Below are positions 9,669 to 20,976 of a DNA stretch of 64,000 nt, piece by piece. The DNA lies in contig NC_135774.1 of NCBI RefSeq assembly GCF_028453695.1, positions 16,430,001 through 16,494,000 of the forward strand, in the 5' to 3' direction. Under the pieces are notes generated by a model. The model made no database searches and was not told the DNA's origin. It worked only from the letters and a program-made list of their open reading frames with translations. The stretch comes from Augochlora pura. Its lineage: Eukaryota > Arthropoda > Insecta > Hymenoptera > Halictidae. The translations under genes were made by a program, and so were the position numbers. The stretch's first letter is position 1. Each line of letters opens with the position of its first letter.

Positions 9669-11290
9669 CGGCACCAAAAGGCTCGACGTACGAAATTTCT
9701 GATATTTTATTCAACTTCAAGCGAAACGTGCACGCCGTGCCATGTGGTTTTCGTGTAATTAAATTTGCGGACAATACAGAGAGAATCGCGATCTACGAAT
9801 AGCGTGTCTATATAGCTCGACAGTTTAACGCCAGGCCATCGTGTCAGGTCGGCTTCTCGATGCCGCGGAAACTTTCGAGCGTTTTTCCGCGGCATGCGTC
9901 GCTGACGAACTCGTTAATCCGGACGAATGACGAGGAATCACGAGCTGTAGTTTACTCTGAAAGTTCTGTCGGAGTGATTCGGCGGCTTAGCCCCGGGCTG
10001 CTTCAAGCATCAAGAAGACTGATCCTTATTAAACGTATTTTTCACGAGCAAAAATCGGATCGTGAGCCCAAATCGTCCGTTTAGCCACGGTTGCTCGTGG
10101 CTATACTGCGGATTTCGCGTGCGTACAACAAAACGACAAAGTTTTATGTACTCCTATAAAAAAAGGAACACAGCTTTACGAATTTCTAGTACAACCGAAT
10201 AAATCTTTATCATTTTCTAACAAAAATGAAGCAAGCTTTACGAATGTCTCAGGAAAATGCGGAAAGCTTCTTTACGATAGAAAAGCAATTTGGAAGAGAA
10301 CTAAATTTCAATTTGGTAGTTTGTTGCAATCGACTAAATGAATAATTATTTTCCGTAAAAATCCGCAATTGATCTACGGGACGTCGTGATCTTTGTCGAC
10401 GATCGACGGAAACAGGAATCATTGTAAAGAGATAATTCTATCGCATGCCTCAATACGTTTCTAATTTCGATAGGTGTATATAAGAGAAGCGACAATGAAG
10501 AATTGCCAATATTACCGACGCCATAGTTGTCGTTTTAGTTTCGACAGCGAGATCTTCCGCGGATAGTTTGAAGTGACAACCAGATCTTCAGAATGTGATA
10601 CTATTTATTGTGTGACTATTAGAACTGTACATTATCGGCGTTACTTCGAAAGTAGATATATCCCGCTTCGCACCACCGTGTGCTCCTCCGTTTGTGTTGT
10701 TTGTAAGTCGATGTATTTTCAGTAATAATATTTTTGATAATTATCAAACTAACTTGACCTTTATTCGCACCATCTTGTCCACCTTTGATATCCCATGATT
10801 TAACCTGCTAAAATGTAATTGACGCTGATGTAGATCATGGATCGCTGGGAACATTTTAGACGATCAATGTTTTACAGTAAACTAAAATTATAATAATCAA
10901 ACTTTATTTCAGATTAGCCTGTAATAGAATATTCCGTAAAAACAGTGAATACCATGTTTTAATAATACACTGAAGAGCATAATTATAGCACCACCTCTAT
11001 TTTGAGTATTTGATACTTCTCGATGGGAATGCAAAAAAGTCGTTTATATGAGGTGAAAGTGTGTCGAAAATAATTTTCGTGTAAATATCTATGAAATTGC
11101 TTTTACGTAAGACATAAAACAGTCGGAGTTCTGATTCTCAGTCGTTACATTACTATAGCATCAGCCTTACTATGCCAAGCTCAATACACTTAGATTTGTA
11201 ATCTGATTTATATTAGCTGATAAACCATATTCTTTACAAATCGAAGCTTAAATTTCATTTATAAAAATGGTATATTGGTGATTGTAGAAA
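9669..11290. other. Intergenic; possible LTR-like promoter at ~10470-10700
   Basis: No gene is supported. Around 10476 the sequence GTGTATATAAGAGAAGC is followed by GTCGTTTTAGTTTCGACAGCGAG and other GC-rich transcribed-looking sequence. This is reminiscent of the TATA and R region of an insect LTR, but I could not find matching TG...CA ends or a target duplication. A GC-richer block at 9690-10100 has short open frames on both strands and no splice support. Confidence 0.3.
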
Positions 11291-11561
11291 TGCCTCGTGG
11301 CAAATATTTAACCGTAGAAAAAAAGGTAAAACAATGAAACGATCGCATAAAGTCATTTTGAATTTCTTAAGTGACCCAGCTAATTATGGTAAAAATAAAA
11401 AAGATGGGCCGAAGAAAATATTGAATTCCCGCATCGAACGAATAATTGTAAAACCAGCCAGAAATTCGTTAATAAGCTGCAATAAAATTAAAAGTACTCT
11501 AAGTATTCATAATATTAATCCACAAAATATTAATCGACAAAAAAGCTCCGTAAAATGTTAA
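11291..11561 (+). pseudogene. Tc1/Tc3-like transposase N-terminus, deleted
   Basis: An ATG at 11291 gives MPRGKYLTVEKKVKQ, the typical start of Tc3-type transposases. A stop and frame change follow, and then the second helix-turn-helix region resumes as SHKVILNFLSDPANYGKNKKDGPKK with an ARNSLISCNKIKSTL segment. Roughly 25 residues of the first DNA-binding helices are missing at the junction. No DDE catalytic domain follows, so only a decayed N-terminus remains. Confidence 0.7.
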
Positions 11562-11597
11562 ACCAAAAAATATTTATTACCATTTAATTTCATTTCA

Positions 11598-11699
11598 TTT
11601 GAATTTGAAAAAAGTATTGAAATCGAAAGTAGTTATTCTGTTTATACTGTACGCTCTGCAACCATTTTATTAGAAAATCACGATAAAACATTAATATTT
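11598..11699 (+). pseudogene. Coding-like fragment shared with 18211-18308
   Basis: The frame reads FEFEKSIEIESSYSVYTVRSA and then TILLENHDKTLIF. On the opposite strand of the foldback element the same peptide pattern appears as FDFEESTEIKSSFSVCTEYS and then VENHDKTLIL. Differences between the two DNA copies are mostly frame-preserving, which suggests descent from a coding sequence, probably of an unidentified transposable element. A TTAA element begins exactly at its 3' end. Confidence 0.45.
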
Positions 11700-11967
11700 T
11701 AACACGTTGACGACGGCTTGACCCACCGGTGGGTCATGCGTCAGACCCGTGGGCTGCGTACATTTGTTTATTTTGCTTGCATTTCACAAAATAGATACTA
11801 CAAAATAGGTTTATGTTATTTTATCTGAACATTATAAACAGATATTCAATAGTAAAAACATAGAAATTCAATATTATAAACTTAACATAATTATTTAATT
11901 TTTGTAAATTTCGGGCGCCGACTCACAGAGAAAATCCTGAATATCGGCGCCGGCATCAACGTGTTGA
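11699..11967. mobile_element. piggyBac-like TTAA MITE
   Basis: The ends form a 17-base inverted repeat with two mismatches: AACACGTTGACGACGGC on the left and, in reverse complement, AACACGTTGATGCCGGC on the right. The target is TTAA on the left and TTGA on the right. The interior is AT-rich and non-coding, with a palindromic ACCCACCGGTGGGT near the left end. Confidence 0.65.
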
Positions 11968-12537
11968 ATGGAACACATAAACCAGAAAAGTAATACCCTA
12001 ATGGTATCAGGCTGGCCAATTTTATCAAAATTTATCAGTTGACTTGTAGTATTATGTATGTCTCCGGTAATACTACATGTGTATATTCTCCGTATTTAAC
12101 CGAGCCATTACTTTTGCACAACATTAAGTTTTTGGATTCTCTCTGACACTACAAAGACAGGTATCTTTCGACACGCGATAGTTGACTTCAACTTCGCGGA
12201 AATCAGAATTACAAGTTGCGTGTTCTTTCTGCACAAATAAAACTTACAACATTTTTAAGTGGATGTTGTCAAATAAATATCAAATATTTCAAGACTTTAT
12301 AGAAAAATATTTATTTTACTACAAATTATAAATTAATTTGAATCCGAATCACTTATCATGGTTAGATTAGAGTTGCTTTGATTTGTTTCCGTTGTCACGA
12401 AACGGTCCAATGTTCGTTCCTTGTAACAAATGATAAAACGTCATAGTTAATAAATCAAAGACTCGTGTAAAATATGAATCGTTTAATAAAGTTATATAAT
12501 GTACCTGCAACTTTGTTTGTTTTTTTAATTACAGTTG
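11968..12537. other. 3' flank of Mre11, no gene seen
   Basis: AT-rich DNA that includes the Mre11 3' UTR on the minus strand. Nothing else recognisable. Confidence 0.5.
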
Positions 12538-14871
12538 CTATATAACAGATCTTTTATCGGCTTCTTTGCTTTTGTTACGTGCTCCTCTACCTCTACCACT
12601 ACCTCTACCTCTACCACTATCTCTACCTCTACCTCTACCTCTACTGTGTTTGGGAGGAACTTTATCTGATTTTTCCGCTTCATCTGCGCTGTCACTACAA
12701 TTGTCAACATCTATTACGTCGTCATTATTAGAGGGTTTTACAGATTTAGCAGTGAACATTGTTCGTATCTATAAAATAATATATGATTATTCAACCTGCG
12801 AGACATAGTAGCACATTATTATTTTAAAATGGGTTTGTTGTAGGTACATACTTCTGTGTTTTCCTCTTTCTCATTTCTTCTATCTCGAAAATTTTTAATT
12901 TCTTTCTTAATACTTTCTTCGGTTGCTGTAGCTTCACTAGTTTCCACGTGAGACACAATTTTCTTCATTTTATGTCTATATGAGCACAATAAATAGCAAC
13001 AATAAAATCGAAATTATAATAGAAAATCAGTATTTTAAAATATCTTATTATATTTGCTTTACCTTGATAAGATTTTGAAAGCATCACCATTACCTCCATT
13101 AATAAATTGAGTTAATGCTTCATTTAAATTATCCACTGTTAGTGCTGTTAATAGATTTTCATTTTCTTCTAAATTAAAGAATCTTTTTAGTCCTCCTTGT
13201 ACGGTTTCCTTCCATTGTTGATCCTGTTAATTGAAAAATTGAGCAAATTTCATCATCAAACACTTGTGAAATATCTCAATTTTTGTTTACCTCCGTGTGG
13301 GCGAAAATATCAGCCATATTCTGAAGATCATCACTAAGATCGCCATATCTAGACGACGACGATTTCTTACCGGTTTTTTTTTCTTTGCGAAATATAATCA
13401 TTTCCATAGGATTAGCAATTTCCTCACAATATTTCTGTGCCAATCTAAAATACGCACATTATTTATTATCGTTAGCTACTTGTATTATCTAATATATAAT
13501 ATACGAATGGAATTAATATACAAAATAGAATCTTACTTAATCGTATCAAATACTTCTTCGTCTTTAGTATGAAATATTCTCAATCGAATCAATGGTAGTA
13601 TTGGTTGCTTTAGATGACCTGACAATTGTTTTGAAGCTTTAGATATTATCTTATTTTCTATGTAATTGTCGACGAATTTAAATGCAGATTCCGCAAGCGT
13701 CAAATTATGGTCATCATTCTGTATAATCTTATGATCAAGAATCAAATTGTCAAACACGAAGGGTCTGACAGTTCTTAGTTTTAATTTCTTCATCTTAAAC
13801 TGTTTACCATTTATGCTCAACAGACCAACGTGTTTAGCCTTTGACTCGCCTTCACACAAGGAAGTTGCAACAGAGCTACCTGTAAGTGCGTTTTTTGAGC
13901 AATAGTTTCATAGCTTCCACGTATTGTAATTAATAAATGAATCTGTAACTATACCTGGTTGAGAAATGTAGTACTCTGCTTCAGGGATAAACTCTGGTGT
14001 AATACGGCATTCATGTTCATGCCCCCATATAATGAAATCAAGAAACTTGGGAAGTTTTCCCTGAGTAATATATCCATATTCTGAATGGGGAGCACGATTT
14101 TGATGTAAAACAAACAGATTAAAGTAATCTGGTGTGTTTTCTGATTGTTCTAGATCCACCTTCAAATGAAAATCATTTGCATTAAAAAAAAAAGAGAAAA
14201 CGTAGCCCAACACAATCATATATTTCGTAAGTTCACCTTGGAATCCCTGAACATTCTTGATAACCTTTCATCGTTTACGTGGCTTAAGCCATAAAGTGCA
14301 ACATGGGTTTTACCCTTTCTTATTATCACTGGAGGGATAGTAATGTTGGTGAGATCTGTCGTTTTTCCAAAATAATTTATAAAGCCAGTGGCAGATAACA
14401 CATCCATTGTTCCAACTGCTCCAAAGCCTGCAATTTTAATCATAGTTACTAATAACCTCAACAATATTGAGGAAACACAGTATATCACATTTCTTACATG
14501 GATCATCATGGTTCCCATGAATGGAAAATATTGGCATACCAATATTAATACTTGGATCTTCATAATTTAACATTTTAAATGGACAGTGTTTGAACATTTT
14601 CTCTCGATCACCCAAAACATGAAATCTAATTGCTCTAACGAAACAACAATAATCAATATTTGTCATACTTCAAATTCCATCTTGTATAAACATATTTTAC
14701 TAACCTGGGGCCTAAACAGTATTTTCTTAACAAACTTAAACATTTTAACATAACTGTTTTTGTTGGTTTTGCATCATGAAATAAATCTCCTCCAAGTAGT
14801 ACAAAGTCTACTTCATGTTCAATGCCATATTGAAGTATTTCTTCAAAAGTATTAAAAGTGTCATCCGATTC
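12538..14871 (-). CDS. mre11: Double-strand-break repair nuclease Mre11, nine exons
   Basis: This is the Mn-dependent nuclease subunit of the Mre11-Rad50-Nbs1 complex, which acts in the nucleus. Exons in order are 14871-14705, 14634-14498, 14427-14237, 14159-13955, 13879-13537, 13444-13291, 13223-13063, 12975-12852 and 12768-12538, all with AG/GT borders and matching phases. Motifs seen are VLLGGDLFHDAKPT, IFSIHGNHDDP, the family segment VGTMDVLSATGFINYFGKTTDL, VLHQNR, IIWGHEHECRI and ISQPGSSVATSL. The capping region then leads to a glycine/arginine-rich tail (RGRGRGRDSGRGRG) ending in a TAG stop. About 570 residues are covered. The N-terminal exon with the DxHLGY metal-binding motif is not found. 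A poor match (CHEMYLGMLK) at 14895-14940 sits where it should be. One residue is missing at the DPSGFG junction. The rest looks functional. Confidence 0.88.
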
Positions 14872-17249
14872 CTGTCCTTATATAAATTAATTACTTTTAG
14901 CATACCTAAGTACATTTCATGACAACCATGCACAAATAAACTAGCAATAGATGTTAAAATTCCTTGATTGAAAAGCTTATAAGGAAAGTGTAAGACCTTT
15001 GAATCATAGGTTGTCTTCTTGTTTATGACAATATAGCATCATATCAGAATTCCTAAACAATAAATCTGGGTTACGATGATCCCAACACTTCAATTAAACA
15101 TTTATCCTTAATATTTTAACATATGTTATTAATTGCTGCTTCTTTTTTACTTCCTAGTATTCTAACATTATGATCAAATTTCTGCCCAAACCCATGTGGC
15201 ACACAAACTTTACCCACATACATTGAACCCATATAAAAGATATTTCTCTTTTTTCATTTGCAATAGTCTTAATTGCCTTTGCATTAATTTTGTACCAATA
15301 TTTCACCAAAAAGGGAACAATAGATTTTAAATAAATTGTGTATAAAATATACTTACTACAGAACATATGAAGATTGATTGTTATTGAAAAAATATGAAAA
15401 TATAATGTATTATTGAATACAGAAAATATTGATCTTGTCATTCATAGATGAATTTTTGTTTTGAAACCTACATTGTCTTTGATCCCCAATTGTTCGAGCC
15501 TGACTTCCCTTTTTGTGCGAAAAATGTATAAAAAATTATGACAGAATGAAAGGAAAAAAGTATTTTTTTCTACGATCAAGCTCAGAATTCAGAATTACCG
15601 CGTAAGAACCCTGGCACATGGCCATTGTGTCAAACAGTTGCTTAGTAACCGGTACTAACGAAATTTTACTTAAATTATAACCAAGTCTTCAATTTGTTCT
15701 CAGGTCTTACGTTTTCCTTGTTAATTATAATTATAGAACTTTATGAGACTCTTTTTAACTTAAAACTCTTTTAAAAAGTACTATTTGAAAACCAACCTCT
15801 TTTCTTATTGAAATTATAACCGAGGTGAATGTCGGTAGCAACTAAGATTTTAAGTGTATGTTTCGGTTTAAGTGTTTCATGAGACTCACGTTCGGACATT
15901 TTACTCAATTACGTAAATTACTATGTAAATACTAGAATGTTGTGAAACATAGAAATTATGGAATACAGCAACCGGAACCTCACGCAAAACTTCTACATTC
16001 TATAGTGTACCATACCGTTACTGCGCACACATGGAAAACACCCGTATACGTATTCCAAATGTAAGGGTTTGACTTTTAGCAGATATAATCTTGAATATCG
16101 AAGTGAGCAGTCCAAGAGCGGAATATTCTGTTTCCTGAAAGTCCAAGCTACGTCTGGGCGGTATTGAAAATGTCAAATTTTAATTTATTGTGAAAAAATT
16201 TGCAATATTCGACAATATAACGTCAATGGCGACAGATTTTCTTAAATATCGGAAGATTTAGCGTTTACATACAAAAAATAATACCACACAGCCGTATTCA
16301 TGCTACATACAGAAGCAGTGATGTGCATTATCAGTCGTTTACGTATTTGGTTAAGAAATTATTTGTTAAAATTCAAAACGTCAGCCATAGGTTCCGACAT
16401 TTCTAACTACCAACGCAACTGTCGCTTTTCGACCAAAAAGATGCGTCGCAGAAGGGCACGACTGTGATTGTAGTTAGAGTCGGTAATGCAGGACATTTAT
16501 GTCAATTTTCGATTCCAACGATGACCATCTTGTAAAGAATAATCGCTACAGTCTTCTATTCAATTAATTGAAACTTGCAAAATGAACTTATATAGCATCA
16601 ATTACGTCTTTAACTTTTGTGTCGCTTTTAAATCTCAATAAAATTAAGAAATTTCAATGTGGAAGATTTCCACACTTGGTCCTTAAGATTCGAACTTCTT
16701 TCAAAATATGGAGATCTTCAGGTTCGGTTAGCTAAGTATAATAAATAACTCCGCTAAAAAGCATACAAGATACTTCCTGTGTTGAGAATAGTAAGGAATT
16801 TAACCATGTACATAGTTGTAGATCCATTTTCTTCTCAGAAGTATGTGTACGGAGGACGGTGCAATGACTAGCATTGATTTGATTCAATGTATGATGAACT
16901 GTACAGTTGATTTGTATACAGTAGAAAAAAACACGATACTTCTGAACTGTTGATTCTTGTAGGGTTCTTTCCAATCATTATTGATGCTTCAAAACGGCCA
17001 TGAGTAATTTAGAAGTGGAAAAATCAGGTTTTTTAAAAAAATGTTTGGCTAAAATTTTGAACGTTTTCTCAATGCATCGAACGGTACAGTAGAGAGACAA
17101 GAGAAATTGAATTGACAAATGATAACAGTACGATCTAATAACCAATCGATCGATTTATGCGTTAACTGATTTATCTAAACGGTTGTACGCATTGCAAACA
17201 ACAATATATGAAGTAGTTAACAATGCATGTTATAAATTGTTTCTTGTAA
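14872..17249. other. Upstream region of Mre11, no confident gene
   Basis: It should hold the Mre11 promoter and first exon. Searching the minus strand for an ATG-initiated IHLGY-type exon gave only the degenerate stretch at 14895-14940. The rest is AT-rich with short frames lacking support. Confidence 0.4.
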
Positions 17250-17638
17250 TTAATATCACAATAAAAGACATTACCACGGCAATGTAAAATAGGCCAAGTA
17301 GTTGAGTTTGCTTGGGACTTTGGTTCCCACAAATAAACTCCGACAAATTAACCCACAAAAAGTGTCCACAACAATGAATTCACGCAAACAAGCATACAGA
17401 AGATATCAACGTAAAACAATTGGTCCCCCAAAGGAGCCTTCAAATGATATTAGTAAACCCTCCAAAAAACTTCTAAGAATTGTTAATAACAACCCCCCAC
17501 CCCCCAAAAACCCCATCCTCCACCCCACCCCCACAAAATGGTTTCAAATACAAAAAACGTTAAATTAATGCACAAAAGTAAGTACAATGTTAAACTTCGG
17601 AACGATATAAAAAAACTCCAAAATATTGTTTACCGTTT

Positions 17639-17914
17639 GGGCCGTTTTTATAAAAATCAAACAGTAGACCCACCAAAAAGTCTAAACCCATTGAAATGGA
17701 TATGAAAAAGTATTCGACCTCTAAATTGAATTGGATATGAAAAAGTACACGGCTTCTAAATTGAAATGGATATGAAAAAGTACTCGACCTCTAAACAGTG
17801 CCCAATGTTTATCAAGTATCCAGAAAATATTAATAAATAAATTAGGTTTAGTGGCATAACGTAATTATATTAAAATTAATATTTTCTACTGTTTGATTTT
17901 TAAAAAAACGGCCC
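17639..17914. mobile_element. Nested MITE with 29-bp inverted ends
   Basis: It begins GGGCCGTTTTTATAAAAATC and continues AAACAGTAG. It ends with the inverse (17886-17914), differing at a single base. It sits inside the loop of the foldback element at the junction where the left arm ends, so it probably inserted there after or during formation of the foldback. Confidence 0.65.
17692..17800 (+). repeat. Three tandem ~35-bp units
   Basis: Three consecutive copies of a unit containing GGATATGAAAAAGTA followed by TCGACCTCTAAAT-like sequence, inside the nested MITE. Confidence 0.75.
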
Positions 17915-18210
17915 GCCAATCCACCTTAGGTATAATTTGTTTGGTTTCTCTAAGTATCCGTTATATTGTGAATCCGTTTAAAGTATTGCAGCATTTTAAT
18001 TATAATAACGCGGTACTCAATTATATAACAACAACTCTATGACTATTCAGTAATGATGTGTTGATCGCTTGGCAGTTCGATCATTCTGTCTTGTTCGTCG
18101 GCACAACAGTTCCGTGACAACCCCTATCTTCAGCTATTTCTTTAAGGGGTGTCCACAACAGGGCAGTATCACATTACAGCGACTTGATATAGACAATTCG
18201 TCGTAACAGT

Positions 18211-18308
18211 ATCAATGTTTTATCGTGATTTTCTACTTAGCTGGTTATGGAGTACTCTGTACAAACGGAGAAACTACTTTTGATTTCAGTACTTTCCTCG
18301 AAATCAAA
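18211..18308 (-). pseudogene. Coding-like fragment shared with 11598-11699
   Basis: On the minus strand the frame reads FDFEESTEIKSSFSVCTEYS, a stop, then VENHDKTLILLRRIVY. It is the counterpart of the fragment at 11598-11699. A second, shorter variant (ISFEESIKIRSS) precedes it at 18322-18368 and runs on from the right-arm ORF. The source gene is not identified. Confidence 0.4.
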
Positions 18309-18808
18309 TCACACATTAAGTGGACAACTACTTCTGATTTTAATACTTTCTTCGAATGAAATTAAATGGTAAACAATATTTTGGAGTTTTTTTATATCGT
18401 TCCGAAGTTTAACATTGTACTTACTTTTGTGCATTAATTTAACGTTTTTTGTATTTGGAACCATTTTGTGGGGGTGAGGTGGGGGATGGGGTTTTTTGGG
18501 GGGTGGGGGGTTGTTATTAACAATTCTTAGAAGTTTTTTGGAGGGTTTACTAATATCATTTGAATGCTCCTTTGGGGGACCAATTGTTTTACGTTGATAT
18601 CTTCTGTGTGCTTGTTTGCGTGAATTCATTGTTGTGGACACTTTTTGTGGGTTAATTTGTCGGAGTTTATTTGTGGGAACCAAAGTCCCAAGCAAACTCA
18701 ACTACTTGGCCTATTTTACATTGCCGTGGTAATGTTTTTTATTCTGATATTACTGTACGCAGAGCGATTTCCGGCTGATTTAATGAAATTTGTTTTTTGT
18801 TAAACCAG

Positions 18809-19162
18809 AAATGTTCCATCAATTTTTAATATTTATGCAGCAGCAGCAACTACAACAGCAGCAGCAAAAAGAAAAGGGAGGCAGTGATGCTGCTAAAGTA
18901 AAGCAGCTTTGTAAGTTATACCTTAACATTTTTCGGGAAATTACGTAAATTAGTAGAGGCAGTACTGAAGTAATGTCTAAATTATGTATGCATTTACTTT
19001 TTATATATTACCGAGCAGTTTTATACTTCTCATCCCAATTTAAATACGTAGAAAGTGATGCATAACTTTCTTTTTGTAGATAGAGGAACATCTGCGAGCT
19101 TTTCCCGAAGTGGCCGTGGAGGCCGAGGTGGTGGATGCCGAATTATTATTATTAATGAATAA
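18809..19162 (+). CDS. Two-exon C-terminus of a Gln-rich/RGG protein, unidentified
   Basis: Exon 18809-18910 follows an AACCAG acceptor and ends at a GTAAGT donor. Its frame gives MFHQFLIFMQQQQLQQQQQK and then EKGGSDAAKVKQL. Exon 19080-19162 follows a T-rich stretch and a TTTTTGTAG acceptor. It completes a Tyr codon across the junction, then gives RGTSASFSRSGRGGRGGGCR and IIIINE before a TAA stop. Strong splice sites plus Gln-rich and RGG-like composition suggest the end of an RNA-binding-type protein. Upstream exons would lie beyond the foldback element and were not found, so this may be a gene fragment or a small gene starting at the ATG at 18811. The function is unknown. Confidence 0.45.
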
Positions 19163-19571
19163 TTTAATTAAAAAGAAATGTACGTTTTCATTTTTCTATC
19201 TTCTTTTTATCCCTTAGTCTGTCGGCATTTTTCCTATAAAATCCTATTGGTTTATTTTTGTTTTTTTTTCAGTTCATTCAAAATACCGATACTACCAAAC
19301 TTCCCTATGCACCAATGTAATATACTTTATGGATATAAATTTGTACAAGTACCGGCTTCGTTCATAATTAATACAAATAGAAATAATAATTCACATATGT
19401 CATATAAAATTGAAATCTTTAAGGCTCTGACAACTGTTAATTGAATAACTAGAGAACTAAATATTAAATAAATGCAAGTGGAGATTCATCTTAACGTAAA
19501 CTTAAGATAATAATATTTAAAATTTATTCGTAATGTGTCATTAATTGGGATTCTTACATTATTAGCTTTTA

Positions 19572-19906
19572 CTAGCAAACCGGGCGAACTTCGTTTCGCC
19601 ACCAGATGGCTTCGTTTTTTGTAATATTTCGTTTGGGGATTAAAAGATGAAGAAAAGTTATTTTTTTTTGTTTTATAAACCATATTGGTTTGTAGTACAT
19701 GCTATGTATCAGAGATGGCGCTGTATGTGAAAAATGATTTTCCCTGTTTTCCTGCTTTTCTGTTGAAATTTTTCCAGAATTTTGGTTGCTATAAACCTCA
19801 CGGAGCCCGAGACCTTTCCAACGAATGCAAAACCGTGGAAATCGGTTCGTGCGTTCTGGAGTTATAGCGTCAGGAAGGAAACCTCGACTTATTTTTATAT
19901 AATAGA
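19572..19906 (-). mobile_element. Non-autonomous Helitron (335 bp)
   Basis: On the minus strand it begins 5'-TCTATTATATAAAAATAAGT after an A. It ends with a GC-rich hairpin (GGCGAAACGAAGTTCGCCCGG), a short spacer and CTAG followed by T. These are the Helitron hallmarks: TC start, 3' stem-loop, CTRR end, insertion between A and T, no target duplication. The adjacent tandem repeat preserves the unoccupied target at 20012/20013. It has a 60-codon frame but no Rep/helicase. A relative occurs at 48182-48405. Confidence 0.85.
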
Positions 19907-20090
19907 TTATATTTTTTAACCTATATATTCATTCAGAACTTATTATTACATTTCATAACCTATTCGTTCAAAATCACAACATTAATTGGGATTCTTACAT
20001 TATTGGCTTTTATTATATTTTTCAACCTATATATTCATTCAGAACTTATTATTACATTTCATAACCTATTTGTTCAAAATCACAATTTGA
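19907..20090 (+). repeat. Tandem repeat of ~106 bp units
   Basis: Units 19907-20012 and 20013-20090 share TTATATTTTT-AACCTATATATTC, CAGAACTTATTATTACATTTC and TTCAAAATCACAA. The last 32 bases of a preceding unit (19540-19571) match 19981-20012 with one difference. The Helitron sits exactly at the boundary between the first two units. Confidence 0.8.
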
Positions 20091-20205
20091 CGAAATCTGA
20101 CAGGTGCGTTGTAACACGCTTGGTTATAGCTGCTTGAAGCTGAGCATTAGACTGCGCTCACCTGCCATCTAGCAGTAAAAATGTGTGACCCCGAAAAGTG
20201 TATAG

Positions 20206-20976
20206 TGTTACAAGAGGGAAGTTCGAATGTAAATACAAAATAACGTATATTTGTATAGAGATACAGTATCGGCCGAGAGGAATAACTGAGAATATGTAAG
20301 GAGATAATGAGAGAGTTCCCACGAAATTCTTCGTTGAGCCTTTTTTTGATCTAGCGAGACTAATCGAGGAATGTAGAGAAAGTCACGTAGCCTCTCGTAA
20401 GACCCTCTCCGATTTCACATGAACTAGACGAGTCACAATAGCAAACCCGGATCTCTCAAGTACAGGACGTCGTAAATCTTTAGACAAGGACTTCTCGAAA
20501 CCCTCTCTGACCTCTCTCTCTTACTCAGTCCTCAAGCCGAAATCTTCGCGCGCGGCGCACCTCCACAATGTTCGTTTCGGTGGGCTTTTCACCCCTGCGC
20601 GCTCGACTCCCGCGCACTCCGACCCGCATGCGCACCGTCGAACCACCAACCACCTTCGAGCTGCAACCGGAAGACGGACCGGCTGACAAATCAACGTCCA
20701 GCAAATTCACCAGCGCCCAGCTAATTTTCCTATTGGCTAAAGAAGGAGGGAAGGAAAAGAAGCTGGAAGAAAATGCAAAACTCCACAGAAAACCTCAGAT
20801 TTAATTCGATAGTCAAAGAAAGCACACCTTAGAGCTCTATAAATAAAGTACCTTTTGCTAAAAGTATTCAAAGTTTGTACCTCTCTCAACAACCTTTCAC
20901 GAGCAGAGCGGTTCAGCGCTCCACGGGCATCCGAACCATACCGAATTCCCTACATTGAACAATTCAGACCGTAACA
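20206..20976. mobile_element. Solo LTR (771 bp) with 4-bp target duplication
   Basis: It starts TGTTAC and ends GTAACA (perfect 6-base inverted termini), and is flanked on both sides by ATAG (20202-20205 and 20977-20980). The interior is much more GC-rich than the surroundings at 20540-20720. It carries TCTATAAATAAAG near 20837, which could serve as the polyadenylation signal. A 4-bp duplication favours a Ty3/gypsy-type element. No internal gag-pol remains, so it arose by LTR-LTR recombination. The 78-codon frame at 20568-20804 is probably incidental. Confidence 0.75.

Larger units (their letters stand above)
17250..18752. mobile_element. Large foldback element with ~388-bp inverted arms
   Basis: The left arm (17250-17636) and right arm (18364-18752) are near-identical inverted copies. 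Outer ends read TAATATCACAATAAAAGACA and, reverse-complemented, TAATATCAGAATAAAAAACA. The loop of about 727 bases contains a nested inverted-repeat element and a short tandem repeat. Each arm carries the same open frame (roughly 88 and 130 codons) with MNSRKQA, RRYQRKTIGPPKE, a Pro run and a basic segment KYNVKLRNDIKKLQNIV that could form a coiled coil. I do not recognise the protein. Confidence 0.7.

Noticed and set aside
10470..10790. Possible second solo LTR
   Set aside because: A TATA-like box and GC-rich downstream sequence are present, but no TG...CA ends with a flanking duplication could be found.
12566..12808. Pro/Leu-rich + strand ORF
   Set aside because: Antisense of the Mre11 Arg-Gly tail.
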